A stretch of 64,000 nucleotides of DNA from Solen grandis (lineage: Eukaryota > Mollusca > Bivalvia > Adapedonta > Solenidae). The notes under the pieces were generated by a model, which ran no database searches, had not been told where the DNA came from, and saw nothing but the letters and a program-made list of their open reading frames with translations. The translations under genes were made by a program, and so were the position numbers. The stretch is taken from assembly GCA_021229015.1 (NCBI GenBank), contig CM037789.1:31792036-31856035 (forward strand). The letters are read 5' to 3'. Of the stretch, positions 44,841-56,221 are shown piece after piece. Each line of letters opens with the position of its first letter. The stretch's first letter is position 1.

Positions 44841-45724
44841 ATAGACAACTCATGTCAGAACTTGTGCCATTGTCTAAAACACAAACTGGGCACATTGTTC
44901 TTATTCGGTCATTACAAAACTTTGGTTTAAACAATATTTATTTGCCATATAATACATTTGATACATGTATACATTGTTACGAAATAAAGCTAGAATTAGG
45001 AAAAAAGTTACAAAACTTTAAATAAAATACAGATTACATCACACTATTTTTTGTTTTGTTTTGTCATTTGAAAAGTGAAACCAAAGCATAATAATCGTCA
45101 TTAAAGATATTTAAACCTTCTAAAGATTAAACAAATATTGAGTTAAAATACATGTAAACGGATCCTTTTTGCACCAGATATATTTTTTTTTAATCCACGT
45201 ATAGATTCCTGATTATAATAACGCTCAAATCTAAGAAGGTTTGAAAACGGACCAGACATTTTCGTGGTTTTCATTCAATCTTAAACGTGATTTCGAAAGG
45301 AAAATAGAAGATTGCTTTAAAATAATATTTCGATAATATTTGATACTAGATTTAACACTGTAAGAGGCACTGAAAGTGTTGGTGTAATAACTTAGGCTTC
45401 AAAATGGACTAGGGGCACGACCTGGTCAAAATACGCGGACTTCAGTACATAGGTCCTAAATTCACTGTACACTCTACAGAACAATGGTACTATTGACAAG
45501 GGTTGTGTATTGCAAATTGCGACAGGTATTGCAAAACAGGACTTACAAAAAACTGTACAATACAATACGGGTATAACGTGCTGTAAGTGATTAAAATCAT
45601 TACATATCATACTTTGGAGAAATGCAGCATGATAAATAAGAAATCGTGAAACGTCCTAGTGAAATCTGACGATCGTACATGATGTATACATTTGTATTTA
45701 GTTTATTTTTCAGCTTCATGTTTG
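44840..45724. other. no feature recognised
   Basis: AT-rich DNA, no gene. Confidence 0.55.
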
Positions 45725-45960
45725 TAAAGTCGCTGACTTTAACACTCACTAAGCCCCTCACCGCGTGGGTTCGAATCCCGGAAGGGTCATTCGGATTTTC
45801 ATGTGAGGAAGCCTTCCAGCTGGCTTGCGGTAGGTCGGTGGTTCTACCCGGATGCCTCCATGTATTCGGGGTCTTCCTCCATCTGTAATTAGCTGGACGT
45901 CGCTATATGACTGAAATTCTGTCGAAGCGACGGTAAACTCAAATAGTCAAGTCAAGTCAG
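45725..45960 (+). mobile_element. SINE family B copy
   Basis: B box GGGTTCGAATCCC, then TTTTCATGTGAGGAAGCC, GGTAGGTCGGTGGTTCTACC, GGGGTCTTCCTCCATCTG and CTGGACGTCGCTATATGAC. A CAAGTCAAGTCA end may be its tail. Confidence 0.9.
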
Positions 45961-47170
45961 ATTCATGTTTAACTAAGTTTGAAATATTCAGAGAAAAAAA
46001 AGTCATTAAGCCAACATCATATTAATTTAGAAATCAAAATATGTAATTTAAAGGAAACTTTTTTTTTCTCAAAGATTTTGAGATATTTATTTATTTTCAT
46101 TTTTTTTTCACAATGAATTATTTTAAAAGCGATTCTTTCTTCAGTAGAGGATACGTATAAGTTTATGTCGTTTATGTCTGAAATTTCTTGGATTTTATCT
46201 CATTCGATGCCAACCGGAGCGCTGGGATAAATTCATGAAATTGAAAATATAAACGATTTGTCACGTACTTCGTTCACCTCGCATTATTGAACCGCCTCCG
46301 GTTTGATTGACACTTTGATGTAATGTTTCATGTGCAGTTCAAAGTCAGTTTCGCTAGGAACATTTTGTAAACATGCATAACAAAATATTACGTAAATAAA
46401 GCGCCTCCGCAACAAGCTCGCTCATAATGCTCCCAGGTCATGCAGACACCACACAATTATATCTTCTCCATATCAAGAGCTCACGGTTGATTTTATGCAA
46501 TACAATTTTCAAATTTTGAACGAAATAACAGTATTTCATTGGACGATTTAGTATGACAAACTGTGAAATCGATACGATCGATACAGACACTTCCGATACT
46601 ATACATGTAGTTCCCAAGAAACGTATAGCTATATACCGATATATATCGGAACAGTCATGCTACTTTCATGGTCATCTAGTAATCGGGATCAATCCCTTCT
46701 CGTCAAAATGGTATTTTAAAGCTTGTTTGGACGGTGTACTACAGTTTAAGCTGGATCAGCTTATATACCCAAGATCGTATCTCTTTAATAAATAAACCAT
46801 ACTTCGTGACCGGGTGTATACCATTTTGTTGTTTTAAACCCCACAATTTCGTGTCAGTAAAATGAGAAAGTAAATAAGAGTGCAACCTATTCAAACACCG
46901 TACGGTAGATTTGTTGTGACGTAACCTTTATTACTTAAGGCTACAGGGTCATGTCATAAAATAACCTTACCGTTTAGTAATATCCCGAAGCGTGACGAAA
47001 TCACAGACGGTTCTGGCGGGGTCAGAATCTAGGATATTTTGGAGGAAAACTGCTTAATTTGCATATTTTCACAATTCGATGCTTTGTGCAAAACTATGTT
47101 AACATCATATAGAAACAGCTACAATAGTATTGCACCAAATCCTCAAAATATTTTCTGCATTCCACGTATT
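45961..47170. other. no feature recognised
   Basis: AT-rich DNA. An open frame at 46553-46795 lacks splice or domain support. Confidence 0.5.
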
Positions 47171-47290
47171 TTAACCTTGCAGTGCTGTGGGTTGTGTGAC
47201 TGCCTTTGCGACCAGTACAGACCACGATCAGCCTGCACATTCGTGCAATCTGATCATGGTCTGTACTGTCCGCTATTCAGTCAATAAATT
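47171..47290. mobile_element. Hairpin MITE
   Basis: Stem 47213-47268: CAGTACAGACCACGATCAG and CTGATCATGGTCTGTACTG pair around TGCACATTCGTGCA, itself a small stem. Outer borders are uncertain. Confidence 0.7.
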
Positions 47291-47427
47291 TTCAGCAATC
47301 ACCCCCTTAAACAACTAATGGTACAGTTCAAAATGAAGGAAGGACAAGTTTAGTTAAGTTTAACATGGTAAGGGTTCATCTGACACTTTTTCATATTTTG
47401 GTCAAGCAAAGGGTGAAAGATAAACGT

Positions 47428-47475
47428 AATCAAAGCGCTCTAGGCACTGAGAGCCTGTCGCGGGATTTACATGAA
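47428..47475. mobile_element. Solo end of family M7
   Basis: AATCAAAGCGCTCTAGGCAC and GAGAGCCTGTCGCGGGATTT match the left end of 13270-13500. No matching right end was found downstream. Confidence 0.5.
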
Positions 47476-47827
47476 ATCGCGATAGGCAAGACTGACAGGA
47501 ATTAAGTGGGGGTATCTATTGTATTCAACCCGGTTGTGCTCAGTTATCATTGCACGAATTCGTAGGGATGTCTCTGATTTTACTGCAGGTATGATAGCGT
47601 ATAATTGGTTACGCCATAACCTAAGGCGATGTCGCTGAAAGAAATATTTGATTGTATCACGATTTCTTTTTCAAAATGATCCGGTGTGTGGGTCATGACA
47701 TTTATTCCATCATAAGTTTGCATGCCTCCAGCATAGTACAACAAATATGCTGCTAAAGCAGTAAGAGTACGCGTATGAAAAAAAAGGTGTTGTCAATATT
47801 TGTATGAGTGTGTGAGTCTAGTTTGAT

Positions 47828-47878
47828 TTTTTGTTTGTTGGGTTTAACGTCCCATCGACAGTATTTCAGTCATTTGGA
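47828..47878 (-). mobile_element. SINE family A tail fragment
   Basis: TGTTGGGTTTAACGTCCCAT and TTTCAGTCATTTGG, the 3' end only. Confidence 0.8.
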
Positions 47879-48336
47879 TGAAAGCCATATTACCTTTAAA
47901 CAATGATACTGTCAATGATAACTTATCAGTTGTTAAACCAAGAATTAAACCATTTAAAAGAAGCATCACTAAATCATTAAATAACATTATCGGTGAGACA
48001 ATGTCCAAGTGTTTTGAATCAGAGAAAGTTTATATTACATTAACCCATTTCACAGACATATACATAGACCTATCCAATTTTTTTTTTATTTTCCCTTGGA
48101 AAATGGAGCGGACAAAAATGCAACAATATCTTTGGGGGAAGACAATATTTTAGAAACTTTATATTGGGCAGTCATACATAAATTTAATGGACAATAATGG
48201 AACAGACATATAATTTCAGCCAATGGCTTGAAATACAAAATATGATGAATCAAGACTCCGTGTTTTGCAACAATACATGTCCCTAACAGCATTTCTATTT
48301 TTTGTCATGAACAAATTTCTATGATGACACAGCATT
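47879..48336. other. no feature recognised
   Basis: AT-rich. An open frame 47878-48153 has no support. Confidence 0.5.
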
Positions 48337-49052
48337 GAATTAATACATGTATTTAAGTGATAGATGTATTTTAATGATATAGGTATTTAAGTGATACATG
48401 TATTTAAGTGATATATGTATTTAAGTTATATACGTATTTAAGTGATACATGTACTTAAGTGATATATGTATTTAAGTAATAAGCGTATTTAAGCGATACA
48501 TGTTTTTAAGTGATATATGTATTTAAGTGATATATGTATTTAAGTAATATACGTATTTAAGTGATACATGTATTTAAGTGATATATGTATTTAAGTAATA
48601 TACGTATTTAAGTGATACATGTACTTAAGTGATATATGTATTTAAGTGATATATGTATTTAAGTAATATACGTATTTAAGTGATACATGTATTTAAGTGA
48701 TATATGTATTTAAGTGATATATGTATTTAAGTAATATACGTATTTAAGTGATACATGTATTTAAGTGATATAAATATTTAAGTGATATATGTATTTAAGT
48801 AATATACGTATTTAAGTGATACATGTATTTAAGTGATATAAATATTTAAGTGATATATGTATTTAAGTAATATACGTATTTAAGTGATACATGTACTTAA
48901 GTGATATATGTATTTAAGTAATATACGTATTTAAGTGATACATGTACATACGTGATATATGTATTTAAGTAATATACGTATTTAAGTGATACATGTATTT
49001 AAGTAATATACATATTTAAGTGATACATGTATTTAAGTGATATATGTATTTC
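48337..49052. repeat. 17-bp tandem array with higher-order pattern, about 42 units
   Basis: Units read TGATACATGTATTTAAG with variants at the core: ATACATGT, ATATATGT, ATATACGT and ATATAAAT. The variants recur in ordered blocks of three to four units (51 or 68 bp), giving a higher-order repeat. The TTTAAGTGATA spacer is nearly constant. Confidence 0.9.
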
Positions 49053-50172
49053 AAAAGTCAATTATACGTCAAGCCTACCTTCATGAGTATTTGTAGCAAC
49101 AAATAGACGAAAACCTGTTTGCACAAATCACGTGATCAAAACAAACTGTATGTATAGCCGTACATGAAACAGTTACGCATCAAAATAGGAAAAAAAGGTA
49201 ATTAATTAGAAACTTCGACGGGAGCGATAGTTTCTATTTCTAGAGCAGCTACGATTGATACACTAACATGCTTCATGATAAGTTTTATTTGGCTACTACG
49301 ACAGCACTATGAAAAATAGTAGGCGACTATGAGCTTAAGTTGACATAGTATCGAGTTTGGTCTATTAAAATTAACGCACAAAAATAAGGATAAGGATGCA
49401 GCGTTTTTATTGGACGATAAATATAGATGACCACTAAGCTTCTATAATGTGCTCCGTCAAAAACGTGCATGACTCTTTATCGTGTAACTTTATAACCAGT
49501 CGACCAATATTCGACACAATTTCAGCACAGAATGCATACACTTAATCCAGTCATTTACACACAGTAAAAAAAATAAACTTTAATTTGATGCCAAATTTGC
49601 GCATGCATTTTTTTTTTGACAGCGTGGTTTTGCTAAGCTTGAGAGCATATTAATTGTTTTTGAAAGGCTAATAATGAAACTGAAATGTACATGTACAGGT
49701 ATATATAAGAATCATATCAGAAAACTTTCTCCTACATATGTAATGTATGATATTTGTAACCTATGAAAGAAATCAAAACTTAAAAATAAATAAATAGATA
49801 AAAATATTAAAAATTTCATCTGGGGAACAGTATAAGATAGCTAAACTACTTTGTAGTGTAATCATTCGACTGAAAGAACAAAAATATTAAAAGTCTAGAC
49901 CAACACAATAAACATCCCCACTCGTCCTCACAAATAAAATGGTATAGATACAGTTTCTTTCTTATTGCCCTATCAAGCGAATAAGAATAACAGATTTTAG
50001 CATACGGCTGTAAATATTTATTAAACTGCTTATGTCAGTAAGCTGGCGGTCATACCGGACTGGTAATCACAATAGGCCGCCGTGACGGTCGGATTTAGCG
50101 GTGCAGGTCAAATAGAGACCCGGGTGTCTAAATTCGTGAGAACTGTACCCACGCACTCTAAAAATGTGTGCG
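49053..50172. other. Upstream region of the peptide gene, nothing recognised before the promoter
   Basis: AT-rich DNA. From about 50045 the sequence becomes GC-richer toward the promoter at 50173. Confidence 0.5.
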
Positions 50173-50186
50173 ACGTGACGTCACGT
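50173..50186. promoter_or_regulatory. CRE palindrome (TGACGTCA)
   Basis: ACGTGACGTCACGT is a 14-bp perfect palindrome containing the consensus cAMP-response element at 50176-50183. This lies 56 bases before the TATA box and about 86 before the predicted transcription start. CREs at this range are well known in neuropeptide and hormone gene promoters and bind CREB/ATF factors. Confidence 0.65.
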
Positions 50187-50231
50187 AGAGAAGAATGGGG
50201 TGCCTTGAACCGGAAAGAAAAGATTCTTACT

Positions 50232-50266
50232 TATAAGAGCCCCAGTCCATTCGATCTGATCATTTC
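50232..50266 (+). promoter_or_regulatory. TATA box and initiator of the peptide gene
   Basis: TATAAG at 50232-50237 is followed by TCATTTC at 50260-50266, which fits the YYANWYY initiator with A+1 at 50262. The 30-base spacing is that of a typical TATA/Inr core promoter. The resulting 5' UTR would be 59 nt with no upstream ATG before 50321. Confidence 0.6.
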
Positions 50267-50320
50267 AAAAACTATATCGGAAGGCTATATCTTGGAAAAA
50301 CTCTCTTGCAGAAAGGGAAT

Positions 50321-50326
50321 ATGAAG
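50321..50326 (+). CDS. Exon 1 coding part (Met-Lys) and donor
   Basis: ATGAAG is followed by GTTAGT. A is at -3 before the ATG. This micro-coding first exon would be invisible to open-frame scans. It is supported by the signal peptide it completes and by the promoter 60-150 bases upstream. Confidence 0.6.
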
Positions 50327-50517
50327 GTTAGTTGAATTTAATATCAAATATTGTTTGGTAAAGGATAACTGAGTAAATGTTTTACAATGAAAATGTATTT
50401 AAGTGTATTTCAAACATTTTTATTACATTTAAAACAAATCTTTTCAAGACTTTATGCTGATCTGAATTCAAATATGATTTAGGATTTTTATATTGTTTTG
50501 TCATAGTTATTTAATTA

Positions 50518-50558
<41 letters not shown>

Positions 50559-50682
50559 TATTAAAGATTAAATGGTATAGCCATCAAGGATTCTCTTATA
50601 AAATGTATTTCAATATACATATTCAGTTATGCTAAAAAGTATTTGTATGCGTATGCATATAATATGTTTTCGGCATTCATTG

Positions 50683-50716
<34 letters not shown>

Positions 50717-53700
50717 CAGTAACCCCCACTTTGAACCAGTGTTAGGATAGATATTGCTGTCATTTTCTGCTGTATTATACATGCTGTACAGACGAATGTT
50801 TAAAAACGATTAACAGAAACAGACACTGCAACGCGTGTGTTAATGTCTCTGTAATGATCCCGCTACGTCTTGGACAACTTAACCTGTACCAAGATAACCA
50901 AGGTACCCTAATGAAACATTAGGAACCTTGGTTATCTTCGTGAAAGACCATGCTGTCCGAAATGTAGCGGAACCATTACAGGGACTTTACTTTTAATGCA
51001 CACTGGGTTTCGGTAGTAGGCCTACATGCTTTTAAATATTTATATAACTGATATTTATCTACGCCCAGATTAAATTTCTTCTTAATAAATGCCCCACCCA
51101 CCAACTTAAAAATGCATATTCTTAAAGAATTAGCCTGGTGACCTGTTGTTTTCAAGATAAAATAGTCTCTTCACCGTATTCATTAAAGAAATAAAAAAGT
51201 CTGAATGTTTGAACATTAGAAAAATAAAGTTTAAAACAAATACTTTTGGCACCTTTTTTTCAAAAAGCCAAACGTTATGGTATTTTATAATAGATAGATA
51301 CATGGTTTACCGTAAATTAATTTATCTTTCATCAAATTTGACCTTTTACTAATATAATGACTTAACATTCATTAATTATTGAAATTAATTTAAAAAAAGG
51401 TTAATTTTCATTCTAAACTGCTGCTATACAACGTATACTAATAGAAATAAACATAAAATAATATTTCAGTAGACCAGATAATATACCATCAATATTCAAA
51501 GAATCGTGAAATTCTGAATGTTTGAAAAAAAAAAGACAAAACTGCCGCGATCTTCTTGAAGAACGTGACATCCTGGAGTACCAGTTTTGTATTATTATTA
51601 ATAAATATATCACCGGTCGTGGCAGCTGAGAGGTTAGAGGTCGTGGGTTACATCCTCTGCCCAACATACCAATGTTGTGAGCAGTGGTATTGACATCTTC
51701 ATTCCTGGCGCTCATCATATATACGGAGTAGTTCCAGGACTGGTTTGTCTGGTATCAGGATAATGTGACTGGTTGTTGTATCATGCCACATGTCTACGAC
51801 GTGATACTGCAGTGTGGCAGAACTATATTTATCGCATATTGACAAGTGACTGAAGTAAGTCAATTGAAAGTTAAACCCAAACAAACAAATAGTTATGCAT
51901 CAAACAAGCAAATTTTTATCATCATACTTGCTTACGTATATATGGGTACTTGTACAAACTGTTGACCTCAAACTCGAGAACTACTGAAAATATATACATG
52001 TATATAGATCATAGCCATGGAGACGGTTTATATCATGGATGTTATTTATGTCATGGAGCATGGCCATGGAGACGGTTTATAGCTGAAAACCGAAATGTGA
52101 TTTTACATTTACTAACAATACTGATACAGGCAAATTATCTCTCTTTAAGTAAAAATGTGTATAGCAGTTTTAAAACTTTTCTAAATAGACAGGCTATTAT
52201 CTAACACTTAAAATGAAACATTTCTTTTTCCTAACTCACAGATTATCATATAGGTATACATATGTATCTCTTGCTTGGCGCTCAGCATATAAGGGTAGAT
52301 CCAGGACTGGTTGGCCCGGTGTCTGGATAATGTGACTGGGTGTGGTATCCTGCTACATGTCTGCGGCGTGATACTGCAGTGTGGCAGCACTATAACTGCA
52401 TTAAGTAGACATCGTCTCCAAATGACAGAACTACTGTCGGTGGGACGTTAAACCCAACAAACAAACATACATACATCAATGTAATTTTCCCCTGGTAATC
52501 GCTTTACGTATTATCGTCATTTAAGCGCAACTGATTCCAATAATTCGTTATAATTTAACCGAACCTGTGACTATAACAGATTATTTGTCACGTGGTGTTT
52601 GTGCTTTATTCATCTGATTATTCATGAGAAACCAGTTAATGGTTTTGTTTAAAAAGTATTATTATATCATGTATAGTCAATATTTGATAATATTTTACTC
52701 AAATATTTTACTCAAACAGAGGGAACCAAGAGTATGTACTGATTTGTTTATTACTCAGACAATATTTCTTACAAGTAATTAATCAACGGACTGAGAATCC
52801 TAATGTTGCGTTAAGCATAACGAGAAAGTCAAGTGGCTTGAAATTGGAAATGTTTTACTGCATTGAATTTGGATATCCGGTATTTAGATTCCAACGGTCA
52901 TTTGATAAATACAGTGGGGTGGTGTTCATGAAAAAGATGTAGATATATAATAAATGATTTGACAAATGTGAAAAATAAATAACTTAGAGGGAAACACTTG
53001 CTGAAGGGAATGCACAGCGATAGGAAATAAGCTTAATTTGCTGAATTTTCTAAACTGCTCCTTGTTAACAACATATTGTAACCGATTGCGAAAATGACAA
53101 TACCGGATATCCAAATTCAATGCCCTCTAGCGGGCAAGATATACGTGCACCTGTTTGCGTAGGCGGGAAAAATTATCAATGAAACTACTATGAATGAAAT
53201 TGTGTGTTGTAAGCCAGAGAAGTGCAGCAGTTCACGCACCTCTGGCATGTAATGTGTCCTTGGTTTATCTAATACGAATATGGCAAATGAAATTATGTTG
53301 TTCGGCCCTCACAGCTACAAGATCCGCTTGATGATGTAAATCAATAAAACGGCTCCAAATTACAAGCCACACTTTCTCCTTTCCTCTTTCAGGTTATGCT
53401 TAACACATCATTAGGACCCTCAGTCCTTTGATTTTATTTACATCGTTAATTGTAGAATGAATAAAGTTTAAAGGTATTTTCTTTTTGCATTGGATAAACA
53501 ATATACCTATAAAAAAGCCATGTTCAGTATTCAGTCAACTTTTATAAGCCTGAATATGGTAGTGCCTCTCACCAGTGTTTCCCGGGTTCGATCACCTACA
53601 GCAATGGGTAGGTTGGCGTGCGTCCAGATACGTGTTGTTTCTCCGGATTTCTCCCACGAAACTGACCCAAAGACAACATTCCGCCTAACGTATTATTTCA

Positions 53701-54308
53701 GTTACAGTGAAAGCATATGATAATATGTTGTTTGTTAATTCTCCTATGTTCACATCGCCTGTATAATTTTGTTTATGTATATGTACATGTATAAATAAAC
53801 TGTCATGTCAAACATTGTACGTCATGGGGAAATTTGATTTACGAATAAAATATCAACCAATATCTATTTGTTGAAGTCGTGAGACCCGTGAGACTTGTAA
53901 CGTAATCAATGTTAAATAGATATAGTTTGAACTTTTAAACTGTTGCGTCGAATTCTTCGAGCCTCCGGGAAGAAGCTTTTCCTATGTGATAATCTCTTCA
54001 TCACATCGCAGACGTTCTTTTCTGTTGTAAGCTTACTGGTCATGCAACGCGGATTAGGATGGCCACTGTAATCAAAATGTGTCCAAATGTTCTTTTTCTT
54101 CTTCATTTTTTTAAAATTCATTTAGCAAACCGTTTAAGTATCATGATTTATTTATCACTCCCTAGAAAATGTCCCATTTTGGTCATATAATCGTTCAAAT
54201 GTGCTTTTTTATTTCAAATTTATTTAGCACACCGTTAAAGTTTTATCCTTTTTTTAATACCACTGTTTAAGTCCAGTAAATGTACTAAAAAACAAACAGC
54301 AACAACAA

Positions 54309-54341
<33 letters not shown>

Positions 54342-56180
54342 CTGACAATTGACCAAAGATAAATATATTCTTTAATTTATGCAGTCACTTAACTACAGTT
54401 GGGATCATCACATGGAGAAGCATACATATTGATCTAAGTGTCAGCGATCATTTTCGGAGAGAATCACTGATGACGTCATATGACTGCGGCATTATGGGTA
54501 ATGTTCGTATGCAGCCACTCTGTTTTTTTTTCTTATCGGGTTACCCAGCTTAATAGCAGCTATATCCGGCTTCTTGTCGTTTTGTTTGCATTCTAACGAT
54601 TGTCAACATATTTATTTTTGCATACAACGTTATGCAACAATGCTACACGTGCTTATTTATTACAGTGGGTCTGTATCGTGGTGGCCGTTACCATGGCAAC
54701 GGTGTGCCGGGCGGTCCCAAGCACGGAACAAGTGGAGGCTGCCATCAATGCCGCAAAACAGATCAACAACATCAAACGCGAACTCAACACTCTCTACACG
54801 CGCGGCCGTACGTATAGCATTACAATTAACACCGTGAAATCATTAATTTTCGTGGGGCACAAACTATCATCGATTTCATGGAGGGTTTTATCCACGAACA
54901 TTAATCCCTAAGAAAATGTGTTCTTTGTTAGAGCTCATGTTTTCTTGGACATAAATCCACAAATGTGAGTACCAACGAAACTCCAGTGAGTACATAATCA
55001 ACGAAATCTAATGTTAACGAAAATGATTTTACAGCACTCTAGCGATTTTTTTTAAATGGGTTATACGTCACACAGACAGTATTTTAATCATTTGGGTACA
55101 TTGCCACTATCACTCCCGTCGAAGTTTTTTAATTTCTGTAGAACAGCACGGATGAACAAAAACATGCATTTTAACCTGTTTAAGTGACCATCTTTATTAA
55201 GCAGTCAACATGCATTTAACGGCCAGTTTTCATATTACCAAAACTAGCGTTTTGTTATACGAGTTTTCATATTACCAAAACTAGCGTTTTGTTATACGAG
55301 TTTTCATATTACCAAAACTAGCGTTTTGTTATACGAGTTTTCATATTACCAAAACTAGCGTTTTGTTATACGAGTTTTCATATCACCAAAACTAGCGTTT
55401 TGTTATGCGAGTTTTCATATTACCAAAACGCGTTTTTATACGAGTTTTCATATCACCAAAACTAGCGTTTTGTTATACGAGTTTTCATATTACCAAAACT
55501 AGCGTTTTGTTATACGAGTATGTTTAACCTCCATCTAGTGACCCCCCATGTTAAGCGATCACTTTCTCTTGAGTCTTTGATTGACCGCTTTAAACAGGTT
55601 TGTCTGGGCATGGTATTCTTTTAAGTGGAGGCCTGTTAAAAAGATCAGGGATTCTATTCATAGGAATGGGCCTCAGGTCAGAAGGCCGATGATAAACCAC
55701 CCCCAGGGCAGGCCTATCTTAAAGGCCATGGTCATCACTATCGATGCAATGTGTCCTGATATATTTATTTCTGTCATGGACTCCCTTACTTATCAAATCA
55801 TTACCGACCATGCCATAAATCCTTTTATTTAATCTTTTACAGTAAAACATCGAACTTCCTGTGAGCCATTTTTTTCGAATAAGTTTTTCTTAGTTTATGT
55901 ATTAATTGCATTGCATCATGTGAAATTCATCGCCATGCACAACTTGTTTTCTATTTGGACAATTATGACCTGTTTGTTTTATTCTTACCCTGACTTTACG
56001 AGTACATATGGCCCTTTTCAAGGTATTCAGGGTCGTAACGATTGGTCAAGATGCTTTATCATGTTCAGGAAGCGTTGGCTATATACCCGTAATTTCCTCA
56101 GGGTTAAATAAATAAATAAATAAATAAATACGCTCAGCGGACAAACTTTACTGTCGATCGGGTGAGCCACAATACAGCTT

Positions 56181-56221
<41 letters not shown>

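Noticed and set aside
44675..45025. 116-codon frame with Cys-Val repeats
   Set aside because: Product of the (GT)n microsatellite.
45679..45888. 69-codon + strand open frame
   Set aside because: Also a family B SINE.
48337..49052. CRISPR array (also considered for 1-219 and 55226-55518)
   Set aside because: These are contiguous tandem repeats without unique spacers, in a eukaryotic intron-rich context and with no cas genes.
50082..50324. 80-codon open frame upstream of the peptide gene
   Set aside because: It begins upstream of the predicted transcription start (50262), covers the CRE and TATA, and stops in a TGA that overlaps the real ATG.
54574..54837. Two other open frames over peptide-gene exon 2
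   Set aside because: One hits a stop at once when spliced to exon 3. The other yields an Arg/Ser/Thr-rich product with no signal peptide.
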